A DNA stretch of 64,000 bases from Erwinia sp. SLM-02 (GTDB lineage: Bacteria > Pseudomonadota > Gammaproteobacteria > Enterobacterales > Enterobacteriaceae): positions 124,001-188,000 of the forward strand of contig NZ_JAQISN010000004.1 of assembly GCF_037450285.1 (NCBI RefSeq), given 5' to 3'. The position numbers and the translations under genes are program-made. Positions 54,977-64,000 of this stretch are shown here, piece after piece (the stretch's first letter is position 1; each line of letters opens with the position of its first letter). The notes beneath the pieces were generated by a model. It was not told where the DNA came from. It worked only from the letters and a program-made list of their open reading frames with translations, and did not search any database.

Positions 54977-55623
54977 AGAAGCCGCAGCGTATTCAGCGCT
55001 ACAGCGCCCCGGAGCGTATTAATCACTGGCTGGTGGCCATCTGCTTTATCCTGGCGGCGGTCAGTGGTCTGGGATTCTTCTTCCCGTCGTTTAACGGGTT
55101 GATGCAGATCATGGGCACGCCGCAGCTGGCGCGTATCCTTCATCCCTTCACCGGCGTGGTGATGTTTGTCGCTTTCCTGCTGATGTTTTTACGCTACTGG
55201 CGGCACAATTTGCTGGAGCGAAACGACATACTCTGGGCAAAAAACATCCATAAAATTGCCCAAAACGAAGAGGTGGGCGATACCGGGCGCTATAATTTTG
55301 GTCAGAAGTGCGTATTCTGGGCATCTATCCTGAGTCTGGTGCTGCTGCTGGTGAGCGGCGTGGCGATCTGGCGTCCCTGGTTCGCCGGTTACTTCAGCAT
55401 TCCGTTTATCCGCCTTGCACTGGTCGTGCATTCGGTCTCAGCGGTTGTTCTTATCATCGTGATAATGGTGCACATTTATGCGGCACTGTGGGTGAAAGGG
55501 ACGATCACCGCCATGGTGGAAGGCTGGGTCAGCGTCAACTGGGCTAAACGGCATCATCCTCGCTGGTATCGTTCACTGCGCGAGCAGCAAAACCCACCGC
55601 GACAACACGAAAAAGGTCCCTGA
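54973..55623 (+). CDS. fdoI: Formate dehydrogenase-O cytochrome b556 subunit
   Basis: 216 residues (211 in E. coli) with four membrane helices and conserved haem-ligand histidines (ERINHWLVA, LHPFTGVVMF, VVHSVSAV, VHIYAALWVKG). It passes electrons from FdoH to menaquinone or ubiquinone. Its start overlaps the fdoH stop and its stop overlaps the fdhE start. Confidence 0.96.
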   Translation: MKKPQRIQRYSAPERINHWLVAICFILAAVSGLGFFFPSFNGLMQIMGTPQLARILHPFTGVVMFVAFLLMFLRYWRHNLLERNDILWAKNIHKIAQNEEVGDTGRYNFGQKCVFWASILSLVLLLVSGVAIWRPWFAGYFSIPFIRLALVVHSVSAVVLIIVIMVHIYAALWVKGTITAMVEGWVSVNWAKRHHPRWYRSLREQQNPPRQHEKGP

Positions 55624-56549
55624 TGACGATTAGAATTATTCCGCAGGACCGGCTGGAGAAGGATAAAAGCAACGCGGCGGAGGGCATCCCGCCGCTACTT
55701 TTCCCTCAGCTGAAGCATCTCTACAGCCGTCGGGCTGCCCGACTGAGGCAGCTGGCAGAGAAGAATCCGCTGGGCGACTACCTGCGCTTTGCGGCGGTCA
55801 TCGCCGCCGCGCAGGAAATCGTGCTGTACGATCATCCGCTGCAGCGGGATCTGCAGGCAAGGCTGGAAGAGAGCGCCCGCCTCGGCAAGCCGCCGCTGGA
55901 TATTGCCACGCTGCCGCGCGATGCGCACTGGCAGCAGATGCTGCATTCGCTGATCGCCGAGCTGAAGCCGGAGATGAGCGGCCAGGCATTGTCGGTACTG
56001 GAAAATCTGGAAAAAGCCTCCGCCAGCGAGCTGGAGCTGATGGCATCGGCGCTGCTGGCCCACGACTTTGCCCAGGTCAGCAGCGATAAAGCGCCGTTTA
56101 TCTGGGCGGCGCTGTCTATCTACTGGGCGCAGATGGCGGCGCTGATCCCCGGCAAAGCCAGAGCCGAAGCCGGTGAGCAGCGCCAGTTTTGCCCGGTGTG
56201 CGCCAGCGTGCCGGTTGCCAGCGTGATCCACATGGGCAGTCACAAGGACGGTCTGCGTTACCTTCACTGCAACCTGTGTGAAAGCGAATGGCACGTGGTG
56301 CGGGCAAAGTGCAGCAACTGCGAGCAAACGCGGGATCTGCACTACTGGTCGCTGGATAGCGAAACCGCCGCGATCAAAACCGAAAGCTGCGGCGATTGCG
56401 GCACCTACCTGAAAATGCTCTACCAGGAAAAAGATCCGGCCGTTGAACCGGTTGCCGACGATCTCGCCTCGCTGATCCTCGACGCGCGGATGGAGCAGGA
56501 GGGCTTTGCCCGCAGCAGTCTGAACCCGTTCCTGTTTCCCGGAGAATAA
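55623..56549 (+). CDS. fdhE: Formate dehydrogenase accessory protein FdhE
   Basis: 308 residues (309 in E. coli). Rubredoxin-like cysteine pairs that bind iron are present in the C-terminal half: FCPVCASVP, HCNLCESEW, CSNCEQT and CGDCGTYLK. FdhE binds the FdoG catalytic subunit and is needed for assembly of respiratory formate dehydrogenases. Overlaps the fdoI stop codon by one base. Confidence 0.96.
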   Translation: MTIRIIPQDRLEKDKSNAAEGIPPLLFPQLKHLYSRRAARLRQLAEKNPLGDYLRFAAVIAAAQEIVLYDHPLQRDLQARLEESARLGKPPLDIATLPRDAHWQQMLHSLIAELKPEMSGQALSVLENLEKASASELELMASALLAHDFAQVSSDKAPFIWAALSIYWAQMAALIPGKARAEAGEQRQFCPVCASVPVASVIHMGSHKDGLRYLHCNLCESEWHVVRAKCSNCEQTRDLHYWSLDSETAAIKTESCGDCGTYLKMLYQEKDPAVEPVADDLASLILDARMEQEGFARSSLNPFLFPGE

Positions 56550-56595
56550 GCCATGAAGACGCCTTGCCCGGGTCTGACGCTGCGGCAGTACAAGG

Positions 56596-57987
56596 ATGGA
56601 GTGGAAAGTGAATAATCTGTTCTGCCAGCTGCCCTCCATTGACAGCCTGCTTCGCCAGCCCGCGCTGCAGGCACTTGCTGGCGAATGGGGGCACGTCAGG
56701 CTGGTGGCCACCCTTCGCGATATGCAGCAGAGCGCGCGTGAGCATATCCGTCAGCACCGGCAGCTCCCCGCCTGGGCCGACGACTGGGCGGGCTGTGCCA
56801 GCGCTCAGCTTCAGCAGCAGGGACGCAGCGGGCTGCGCCCGGTGCTCAACCTCAGCGGTACGGTTTTGCACACCAACCTTGGCCGCGCACAGCTGGCCGA
56901 AAGCGCCGTTGCCGCCGCCGCCCTGGCGATGCGCTCCCCCGTCACCCTGGAATATTCGCTGGACGAAGCCGGGCGGGGCCACCGTGACCGGGCGCTAGCC
57001 GATCGCCTGTGCCAGCTTACCGGGGCAGAGGATGCCTGCATCGTTAATAACAACGCCGCGGCGGTGCTGCTGATGCTGGCTGCGCTGGCGCCGGGTAAAC
57101 GGGTGATTGTCTCACGCGGTGAGCTGGTAGAGATTGGCGGCGCGTTCCGCATTCCGGACGTCATGACCCAGGCCGGCTGCACCCTGCATGAGGTGGGCAC
57201 CACCAACCGCACGCATCTGAAAGATTACCGACAGGCGATTGATGCCGACACCGCGCTGCTGATGAAGGTGCATACCAGCAACTATCAGATTCAGGGCTTT
57301 ACCAAAGCGGTCAGCGAAGCGGAGCTGGTTGCGCTGGGAGAGGAGGCGGGCCTGCCGGTGGTGGTTGATTTGGGCAGTGGTTCGCTCATCGATCTCAGCC
57401 AGTACGGATTACCTCAGGAACCGATGCCGCAGCGGCTGATTGCGGCGGGTGTCAGCCTGGTCAGCTTCTCCGGCGATAAGCTGCTGGGTGGACCGCAGGC
57501 GGGGATTATCATCGGCAAAAAAGCGCTCATCGAACGGCTACAGCAGCATCCGCTCAAGCGTGCGCTGCGGGTTGATAAAATCACCCTTGCGGCGCTGGAC
57601 GCCACGCTCCAGCTCTATCGGCAGCCGGATAAACTGGCGCAACAGCTGCCCACGCTCCGGTTCCTGACCCGTCCCCAGGCGGAAATTCATGCCCAGGGGC
57701 TGCGGCTGCTGCCCCAGGTAGAAGCCGCCTGCGGTCAACAGTTCTGCGTGGCGCTGGCTCCCTGCTCTTCGCAGATCGGCAGCGGTTCGCTGCCGGTCGA
57801 TCGCCTGCCGGGCACGGCACTCACTCTGACCCCCCGCGACGGCAGCGGCAGCACCCTGATGGCGTTCACCGGCAAGCTGCGTGAGGGGGATGTGCCGGTG
57901 ATCGGGCGTATTCATGATGGTTCCCTTTGGTTCGATCTGCGCACGCTGGAAGATGAAGAGCTGTTTATCAGGATGCTCGGCGCATGA
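56596..57987 (+). CDS. selA: L-seryl-tRNA(Sec) selenium transferase
   Basis: 463 residues, the E. coli length, with PLP-binding Lys295 in SFSGDKLLGGPQAG. It converts Ser-tRNA(Sec) to Sec-tRNA(Sec) with selenophosphate. A GTG at 56608 has a better-placed GGAG (6 bases upstream) than ATG 56596, so the protein may start four residues later. Overlaps selB by 4 bp. Confidence 0.97.
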   Translation: MEWKVNNLFCQLPSIDSLLRQPALQALAGEWGHVRLVATLRDMQQSAREHIRQHRQLPAWADDWAGCASAQLQQQGRSGLRPVLNLSGTVLHTNLGRAQLAESAVAAAALAMRSPVTLEYSLDEAGRGHRDRALADRLCQLTGAEDACIVNNNAAAVLLMLAALAPGKRVIVSRGELVEIGGAFRIPDVMTQAGCTLHEVGTTNRTHLKDYRQAIDADTALLMKVHTSNYQIQGFTKAVSEAELVALGEEAGLPVVVDLGSGSLIDLSQYGLPQEPMPQRLIAAGVSLVSFSGDKLLGGPQAGIIIGKKALIERLQQHPLKRALRVDKITLAALDATLQLYRQPDKLAQQLPTLRFLTRPQAEIHAQGLRLLPQVEAACGQQFCVALAPCSSQIGSGSLPVDRLPGTALTLTPRDGSGSTLMAFTGKLREGDVPVIGRIHDGSLWFDLRTLEDEELFIRMLGA

Positions 57988-59822
57988 TTATTGCCACCGC
58001 CGGCCACGTCGACCACGGCAAAACCTCGCTGTTACAGGCGCTGACCGGCGTGAATGCCGACCGGCTGCCGGAAGAAAAATCGCGCGGCATGACCATTGAC
58101 CTCGGCTACGTTTACTGGCCGCAGCCGGATGGAACGGTCGTGGGCTTTATTGACGTTCCCGGCCACGAGAAATTCCTCAGCAATATGCTCAGCGGCATTG
58201 GCGGCATCGATCACGCTCTGCTGGTGGTCGCGGCCGATGACGGCGTGATGCCGCAAACGCGGGAACATCTGGCGATCCTTCAGCTAAGCGGGCGGCCAGC
58301 GCTGACCGTGGCGATCGCTAAAAGCGACAGCGTGGATGCCGGCAGGCTGGCTGACGTGGCGCAGCAGATTGCGGCCCTGACCCGGCAGATGGGGTGGCCA
58401 CAGATCGCGCAGTTTCCTACCAGCGTCGTGAGCGGAGAGGGGATCGCGGCGCTGGCGGATCATCTGCGCCAGCTACCGGGCCAAACGTCCCGCTGCGACG
58501 GCCCGTTTCGCCTCGCCATCGATCGCGCGTTCAATGTTAAAGGCGCCGGGCTGGTGGTGACCGGTACCGCGCTGTCCGGCTGCATCAACGTGGGCGAGAC
58601 GCTGTGGCTGAGCGGCGTTAACCAGGCCGTCCGCGTGCGCGGATTACACGTGCAGAATCAGCCGAGCCAGACCGCACGCGGCGGTCAGCGGGTGGCGCTG
58701 AACATTACCGGCAACGTTGAAAAATCGGCGGTCGGGCGCGGCGACTGGCTGCTGTCCTCGCTGCCGGATGCGCCCTGCCAGCGGGTTATTGTCGCACTGG
58801 AACAGCACCAGCCGCTGCGGCAGGGTCAGCCGCTGCATCTCCATCACGGTGCCCGGCATATCACCGGGCGCCTGTCCCTGCTCGAGGATAACCTGGCCGA
58901 GCTGCTGCTTGATTCACCGCTGTGGCTGGCCGATAACGATCGTCTGATCCTGCGCGACATCAGCGCGAAGCAGACGCTGGGCGCGGCCCGGGTGCTGCTG
59001 CTGGCTCCGCCGAAGCGCGGTAAGCGCCAGCCTGGTTTTCTCGCCTGGCTGCACCAGCTGGGCCAGGTGCAGAGCGATGCCGATATCGTCGCGCTGTATC
59101 TGCAGCAGCGCCCGTGGCCGCTGTCGGAGCTGAGCTGGGCGCGCCAGCTCAGTCACGATGCGCTGATAGGCCTGGCGGCTAAACCCCGGGCCGAAATTGT
59201 CGCTGACCATATGATTTTGCCGCAGACGATCCAGGACTGGCAGCAGCGATTACTCACCGAGATGGCGCAGTATCATCACAGCCACAGCGATCGCCCCGGC
59301 CTTGGCCGCGATCGCCTGCGGCGCATGGCGCTACCCGATCGGCCGGTCGGGCTGGCGGTCAGCGTGATTAATGAACTGGTGAACGCCGGCAGGCTGGTTA
59401 ACAGCCGGGGATGGCTGCATTTACCCGATTTTGCCATTCGCTTTGAGCCGCAGGAAGCGGCGCTCTGGCAGCGGGCCGAGCCGCTGTTTGCGGCTGAAGC
59501 CTGGTGGGTGCGGGATCTGGCTCTCAGGCTGAACTGCCCGGAAGAGCTGATGCGGCAGGCGTTGCGAAAAGCGGCACAAAGCGGCTTCATCACCGCAGTC
59601 GTGAAGGACCGCTACTACAGTCACGGCCAGATAGCCCGCTTTGCCGAAATCATTCGCCAGCGCGACGCTGAGGGGCTGAGCAGCAGCGCCAGCGATTTCC
59701 GCGATCGGCTGGGCGTGGGGCGCAAGCTGGCCATTCAAATCCTGGAGTTTTTTGACCGCAGTGGTTTCACCCGCCGCAGAGGCAATGCGCATCTTTTACG
59801 CGACCGCGAGATGTTTTTGTAA
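57984..59822 (+). CDS. selB: Selenocysteine-specific elongation factor SelB
   Basis: 612 residues (614 in E. coli). GTPase motifs GHVDHGKTSL, SRGMTIDLGY and DVPGHEKF are followed by EF-Tu-like domains 2-3 and, at the C-terminus, four winged helices that bind the SECIS RNA (PDFAIRFEPQEAALWQRAE onward to RRRGNAHLLRDREMFL). It brings Sec-tRNA to the ribosome at UGA in fdoG. Translationally coupled to selA. Confidence 0.97.
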   Translation: MIIATAGHVDHGKTSLLQALTGVNADRLPEEKSRGMTIDLGYVYWPQPDGTVVGFIDVPGHEKFLSNMLSGIGGIDHALLVVAADDGVMPQTREHLAILQLSGRPALTVAIAKSDSVDAGRLADVAQQIAALTRQMGWPQIAQFPTSVVSGEGIAALADHLRQLPGQTSRCDGPFRLAIDRAFNVKGAGLVVTGTALSGCINVGETLWLSGVNQAVRVRGLHVQNQPSQTARGGQRVALNITGNVEKSAVGRGDWLLSSLPDAPCQRVIVALEQHQPLRQGQPLHLHHGARHITGRLSLLEDNLAELLLDSPLWLADNDRLILRDISAKQTLGAARVLLLAPPKRGKRQPGFLAWLHQLGQVQSDADIVALYLQQRPWPLSELSWARQLSHDALIGLAAKPRAEIVADHMILPQTIQDWQQRLLTEMAQYHHSHSDRPGLGRDRLRRMALPDRPVGLAVSVINELVNAGRLVNSRGWLHLPDFAIRFEPQEAALWQRAEPLFAAEAWWVRDLALRLNCPEELMRQALRKAAQSGFITAVVKDRYYSHGQIARFAEIIRQRDAEGLSSSASDFRDRLGVGRKLAIQILEFFDRSGFTRRRGNAHLLRDREMFL

Positions 59823-59974
59823 CTCGCACTTTATCGATTTTTTTTCCATCAGCAGCCACGTTTCCCCTGAGTTGATTGACCACAAAAAAGCCGCCTGAAT
59901 AGTGTGGGATAAGAGTGAGTAGGCTTATTTTTCAGTGCCCTGCATTGAATCAATCAGCATGAACAGGGGAAGTG

Positions 59975-61150
59975 ATGAATTATCTCAGGAAAGAGAAGAG
60001 GTTGAAGTGGCTGCGCGCCCTGCTGCTTCTACTGTCGGGCCTCGTCATCGGTCTGCTGCTGGTAGCCGGCGGCGTGACCGTGATGCATAAAACCAGCGAT
60101 ACGGCCTTTTGCGTCTCCTGCCACAGTATGGAAAGACCGCTGGCAGAGTATCAGGGCAGCGTTCATTTCGAAAACCACGCCGGTATTCGCGCCGGGTGCG
60201 CCGACTGCCACGTTCCCGGCGAACCCGTTTCCTACCTGCTGACCAAGATCGCCGCCGTGAAGGACGTTTACGGCGAAGTCACCGGCAGCATAGACACCGA
60301 GGATAAATACAACGGCCACAAGCTGGCGATGGCGGAGTCCGTGTGGAAGACCATGAAGGCGAACGACTCCGCGACCTGCCGCAGCTGTCACCGCTATGAT
60401 GCGATGGACATCCTCGCCCAGCGGCCGGATGCCCGCAGGGCGCATCCCGTGGCGATCGACAAGAATCAAACCTGCATCGACTGCCATCGCGGCGTGGCGC
60501 ATATTCTGCCGGATATGACCTCAAGCAACGCCGCCGGGGCCAGCCAGCTTGCCGCCCTGACTGCTGAAGTTCAACCGTCCGACGGCACGCTGTACAGCAT
60601 CAAAACGCACTCTTTTGTGCTGCAGCCCGGTGCCATCAACCCCGCGGGCACGCTGTTCCCGTCTGCGCCGCTGATCCCACTACGTCGTGAAGGTTCGCTG
60701 ACTCAGGCGCGCCTGGAAGGCTGGCAGCAGGAGGGCGTCACCGGCGTGATTTATGGCGCACCCGGCAGGCGGATTATTCGCGCGGTGCTGGATGAATCCA
60801 GCCAGCGGCAGTTGAAAACCCTCGGTTCGCAAACCGACAGCCAGACCGATACGCAGTGGCATCATGTGGCTCTGACCGCCTGGTTCCCTTCCGAAGTGCT
60901 GATCGCCAGCCAGCAAAAAATCTGGCAGTACGCTGCCGATCTGATGTCCACCAACTGCACCGGCTGCCACGGCCTCACCGCGCTGGATCACTTCACCGCC
61001 AATCAGTGGATTGGCGTTATGAAAGGTATGGCTCCACGCACCGCACTGAACGAGGAGCAGCTGCGCATCCTGACGCTGTATGCGCAAAACCATGCCAGCG
61101 ATATGCCGGCCGCACAGCCCTCTTCACAAGGACGTTCTCATGAAAAATAA
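59975..61150 (+). CDS. torY: Pentahaem c-type cytochrome, TorC/TorY family
   Basis: 391 residues from ATG 59975, with AGGGGAAG upstream. An N-terminal membrane anchor (residues 13-35) is followed by a NapC/NirT-like tetrahaem domain with CVSCH (Cys46), CADCH, CRSCH and CIDCH, and a C-terminal domain with a fifth haem motif CTGCH. That five-haem layout is diagnostic of TorC/TorY rather than NapC. It relays electrons from menaquinol to the periplasmic reductase encoded next. The final 11 bp overlap the reductase gene. Confidence 0.9.
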   Translation: MNYLRKEKRLKWLRALLLLLSGLVIGLLLVAGGVTVMHKTSDTAFCVSCHSMERPLAEYQGSVHFENHAGIRAGCADCHVPGEPVSYLLTKIAAVKDVYGEVTGSIDTEDKYNGHKLAMAESVWKTMKANDSATCRSCHRYDAMDILAQRPDARRAHPVAIDKNQTCIDCHRGVAHILPDMTSSNAAGASQLAALTAEVQPSDGTLYSIKTHSFVLQPGAINPAGTLFPSAPLIPLRREGSLTQARLEGWQQEGVTGVIYGAPGRRIIRAVLDESSQRQLKTLGSQTDSQTDTQWHHVALTAWFPSEVLIASQQKIWQYAADLMSTNCTGCHGLTALDHFTANQWIGVMKGMAPRTALNEEQLRILTLYAQNHASDMPAAQPSSQGRSHEK

Positions 61151-63614
61151 CCTCCTCTCCGGCCTGTCGCGCCGCCGCTTTCTGCAAATGGGCAGTACGC
61201 TGCTGGCCGCCGGTTCAGTCGATATGCTGTTCCCCCGCTCCGCCGTTGCCCGGGCGGTAAGCCAGGCGATGCCGCTGTTTGCCGCGCTGCGCCCGGCGAA
61301 AAAGGGCATCCTGACGTCCGCCCACTGGGGCGCTTTTGAAGCCATTGTGGAGAAGGGCAAAATGGTGGGCGTGCAGCCGGTTCAGGACGATCCGGCCCCC
61401 AACGAACTGATTGAGATGGCACCGTGGCAGGTTCACGCCGCCAACCGCATCACGTCGCCGGTAGTGCGTAAAAGCTGGCTGGAACATGGCCCGGGTAGCC
61501 GTACCGATCTCCGTGGCCGTGATGAATGGGTGAAAGTCAGCTGGGATAAAGCCATTCAGCTGGTCAGCGATGAGATCCGTCGTCTGCAGTCAGAGTATGG
61601 GCCATCGTCGATTTATGCCGGTTCGTGCGGCTGGAAAAGCACCGGCATGCTGCATAACTGCCGGGCGCTGCTGCATCGTCTGATGAACCTGAGCGGCGGC
61701 TTTCTCAGCTACGGCGGTGACTACTCCACCGGCGCTGCGCAGGTCATTATGTCGCACGTTGTGGGGTCGACCGAGGTATACGATCAGCAAACCACCTGGC
61801 CCAACGTGATTGAGCACAGCGAGCTGGTGGTGCTCTGGGGTTGCAATCCTTACACCACGCTGAAAAACAGCTGGAACGTGCCGGATCACGTCGGGCTGGA
61901 AGGCTTTGCCGCGCTGGCGAAAAAAGGCACGCGCGTGATCGCCATCGATCCCGTCAACAATTCGGGATCAAAGCGGCTGAATGCGGAGTGGATTGCGCCC
62001 CATGCCTATACCGACGCGGCGATGCTGCTGGGCATTGCTCACACCCTGCTGAGCGAAAAACTGCACGACGAGGCGTTCCTGCAGCGCTATACCACCGGCT
62101 TTGAAGCATTTCGCGCAAGCCTGCTCGGCGCGCACGATGGCGTGGCCAAAACGGCGGAATGGGCCAGTCAAATCTGCGGGGTCGCAGCGGAAACGCTGCG
62201 CCAGCTGGCGCGCGACATGGCGGAAAAGCGCACGATGATTATGGCGGGCTGGGGCATTCAGCGTCAGCATCACGGGGAACAGCCGCACTGGCTGCTGGTC
62301 ACCGTGGCCGCCATGCTTGGGCAGATTGGCCTGCCCGGCGGGGGCTTCGGCTTCAGTTACCACTACTCCTCGGGGGGCAGCCCGACGGCAAAAGGCGGTA
62401 TTCTTTCAGGCATCAGCGCCGGGCAGGCACCGCAGAACTCACCGGCCCCGGTCCCGGTGGCCAGAATGGCCGACTGCCTGGCGAATCCGGGGAAAACGAT
62501 TGACTACAATGGCCGCCAGGTCACCTATCCCGACGTGAAAATGGTCTACGTCGCCGGCAGTAACCCACTGGTTCACCAGCAGGACACGAACAATCTGCGC
62601 CGGGCGATGCAGCACCCGGAAACCATCATTGTGCATGAGCCGTGGTGGACGCCCACGGCAAAATTTGCCGATATTGTCCTGCCCTGCACCACCAGCTACG
62701 AACGCAATGATATGGATATGGGCGGCGACTACTCCCAGCGCTATGTTTTTCCGATGCATCAGTGCGTACCGCCGCAGCACGAGTCGCGTAACGACTTCGA
62801 CATCTTCCGCGATATTGCCGCCCGGCTCGGGGTTGAGCAGGCCTTTACCGAGGGGCGGGATGAGATGCTGTGGCTGAAATTCATGTACGACAACATGAAG
62901 ACCCAGGCCCGCAATGCCGGGGTGCCGCTGCCGCCGTTCGATCGGTTCTGGCCGTCGAATAACTACATTCGCTTCCCGGTACCGCAGGAGAACAAAAACT
63001 GGGTCCGCTACGCCGACTTCCGCGCCGATCCGCTGCTTAACCCGCTGGGTACGCCGAGTGGACGCATCGAAATTTTCTCCCGCACCGTGGCGAAAATGAA
63101 TTATGAAGACTGCCCGGGGCTGCCGGGCTGGTTCCCGCCGGAAGAGTGGCACGGCTGCCCCGGTGCGGCACGCTATCCGCTGTCGCTGAACACCTCTCAC
63201 CCGGCGCACCGCCTGCACTCGCAGCTGGATAACACGCCGCTGAGAGATAAATATGCCGTCAGCGACCGGGAGGCAATTCTGATGAACACTCAGGATGCCG
63301 CTGCCCGCCAGATCCAGTCCGGCGACCTGGTTCGCGCGTTTAACGATCGCGGGCAGATTCTGGTCGGTGCTGAGGTCAGTGACGATATCCGCCCGGGTGT
63401 GGTTCGCGTCTGCGAGGGGGCCTGGTATGACCCTGCCGATCCGGCCGAATCGAAAACCCTGTGTAAAAACGGCAGCGTAAACTGCCTGACTTTTGATATC
63501 GGTTCCTCCCGGTTAGCGCAGGCTAACTGCGGGCATATGACCCAGCTGGAGGTGGAAAAATATTGCGGCGAGGAGCAAAAAAACACCGCACATTCGGTGC
63601 CTTTTGGTACATAA
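61140..63614 (+). CDS. torZ: Periplasmic molybdopterin N-/S-oxide reductase, TorZ/TorA/BisC family
   Basis: 824 residues from ATG 61140; an upstream ATG at 61080 lies within the cytochrome gene. A twin-arginine signal (SRRRFLQMGS) leads to the periplasm. The molybdenum ligand is Ser196 in GGDYSTGAAQV, as in TMAO and biotin sulfoxide reductases. Family motifs MAGWGIQRQHHGEQPHWLLVT and GDYSQRYVFPMHQ are intact. Together with the pentahaem cytochrome it should reduce TMAO or related N-/S-oxides as a respiratory acceptor. The TAT signal distinguishes it from cytoplasmic BisC, though BisC sits next to tag in E. coli. No torD, torS or torT is nearby. Confidence 0.9.
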   Translation: MKNNLLSGLSRRRFLQMGSTLLAAGSVDMLFPRSAVARAVSQAMPLFAALRPAKKGILTSAHWGAFEAIVEKGKMVGVQPVQDDPAPNELIEMAPWQVHAANRITSPVVRKSWLEHGPGSRTDLRGRDEWVKVSWDKAIQLVSDEIRRLQSEYGPSSIYAGSCGWKSTGMLHNCRALLHRLMNLSGGFLSYGGDYSTGAAQVIMSHVVGSTEVYDQQTTWPNVIEHSELVVLWGCNPYTTLKNSWNVPDHVGLEGFAALAKKGTRVIAIDPVNNSGSKRLNAEWIAPHAYTDAAMLLGIAHTLLSEKLHDEAFLQRYTTGFEAFRASLLGAHDGVAKTAEWASQICGVAAETLRQLARDMAEKRTMIMAGWGIQRQHHGEQPHWLLVTVAAMLGQIGLPGGGFGFSYHYSSGGSPTAKGGILSGISAGQAPQNSPAPVPVARMADCLANPGKTIDYNGRQVTYPDVKMVYVAGSNPLVHQQDTNNLRRAMQHPETIIVHEPWWTPTAKFADIVLPCTTSYERNDMDMGGDYSQRYVFPMHQCVPPQHESRNDFDIFRDIAARLGVEQAFTEGRDEMLWLKFMYDNMKTQARNAGVPLPPFDRFWPSNNYIRFPVPQENKNWVRYADFRADPLLNPLGTPSGRIEIFSRTVAKMNYEDCPGLPGWFPPEEWHGCPGAARYPLSLNTSHPAHRLHSQLDNTPLRDKYAVSDREAILMNTQDAAARQIQSGDLVRAFNDRGQILVGAEVSDDIRPGVVRVCEGAWYDPADPAESKTLCKNGSVNCLTFDIGSSRLAQANCGHMTQLEVEKYCGEEQKNTAHSVPFGT

Positions 63615-63658
63615 ACGGTTAAATTCAGTACCCAACCCGTTAATAAGGAATGTTATTT

Positions 63659-64000
63659 ATGCAACGCTGTGGCTGGGTATCTGAAGATCCGCTTTATATC
63701 GCCTATCACGATCGCGAGTGGGGCGTTCCCCACCATGACGCACGCTCGCTGTTTGAGATGATCTGCCTGGAAGGCCAGGTTGCCGGACTGTCGTGGCTGA
63801 CCGTACTGAAAAAACGTGAAAACTATCGTCAGCATTTTCATCATTTCGATGTTCAGGCGGTGGCCCGAATGGATGAAGGCGATATTGAACGGCTGATGCA
63901 GGAAAGCGGCATCATCCGCCACCGGGGAAAAATTGCGGCGATTATCGCCAACGCCCGCGCGCTGCTGGCGATGGAAGCCGCCGGTGAATCATTCCGGGAC
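63659..64000 (+). CDS. tag: DNA-3-methyladenine glycosylase I, cut by the window edge
   Basis: The first 114 codons are present and open to the right edge. MQRCGWVSEDPLYIAYHDREWGVP and LFEMICLEGQVAGLSWLTVLKKRENYR match E. coli Tag (187 residues) closely, including the zinc ligands Cys4 and His17. It excises 3-methyladenine from alkylated DNA. ATG 63659 has AAGGA upstream; an in-frame ATG at 63650 would add three residues. Confidence 0.95.
   Translation, partial: MQRCGWVSEDPLYIAYHDREWGVPHHDARSLFEMICLEGQVAGLSWLTVLKKRENYRQHFHHFDVQAVARMDEGDIERLMQESGIIRHRGKIAAIIANARALLAMEAAGESFRD

Overview
The window comes from a gamma-proteobacterium of the order Enterobacterales, most likely Erwinia/Pantoea-like. 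The evidence is near-identity at the protein level to Escherichia coli housekeeping genes (glyQ, glyS, mtlA, mtlD, mtlR, yibL, yiaF, wecH, sodA, dcm, fdhD, fdoGHI, fdhE, selA, selB, tag), partly in E. coli-like order, combined with lineage-specific accessory blocks. All assignments come from reading the sequence and translations; no database search was run.

Layout. 1-453: truncated secreted protein (minus strand). 454-1315: AT-rich and empty. 1.3-5.2 kb: ADPRibase-Mn-like phosphoesterase, Dcm methylase, flavin monooxygenase. 5.5-9.2 kb: four-gene operon (NCS1 permease, Rid protein, DUF1028 protein, M20 deacylase), probably taking up and breaking down a nitrogen compound. 9.2-14.6 kb: LysR regulator, MFS exporter, DASS carboxylate carrier and AAHS aromatic-acid carrier. 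14.95-17.56 kb: a small AT-rich element at the 3' end of selC (tRNA-Sec), carrying an AvcD/DcdV-type anti-phage dCTP deaminase. 17.8-20.3 kb: isochorismatase-fold hydrolase, GlxA-type AraC regulator, wecH. 20.5-31 kb: glyQS, alcohol dehydrogenase, orphan NadS-like antitoxin, yiaF, and mtlA-mtlD-mtlR-yibL behind four CRP sites.

31.5-44 kb: fimbrial island. A chaperone-usher operon (major pilin, minor pilin, usher, chaperone, three more pilins) is followed by a LuxR-type regulator, a lipoprotein and a very unusual 856-residue coiled-coil protein ending in an FKBP prolyl isomerase. A PapI/FaeA-like regulator and a ToxR-like/FidL-like pair follow. 44-50 kb: sugar ABC ATPase and permease without a binding protein, sodA, a class III aminotransferase divergent from a DeoR regulator. 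50-63.6 kb: fdhD, selenocysteine formate dehydrogenase fdoGHI (in-frame UGA), fdhE, selAB, then a pentahaem TorY-like cytochrome and TorZ/BisC-like molybdoenzyme. The right edge cuts tag.

How the genes work together. selC, selA and selB make and deliver Sec-tRNA to FdoG; FdhD and FdhE mature that enzyme; only selD is not in the window. The most exciting region is the selC element. It is bounded by an imperfect 21-bp direct repeat of the tRNA 3' end and has no integrase. Upstream of the deaminase lie a near-consensus promoter, a 58-codon ORF and a terminator-like hairpin, an arrangement that recalls the AvcI RNA / AvcD deaminase defence pair of Vibrio.
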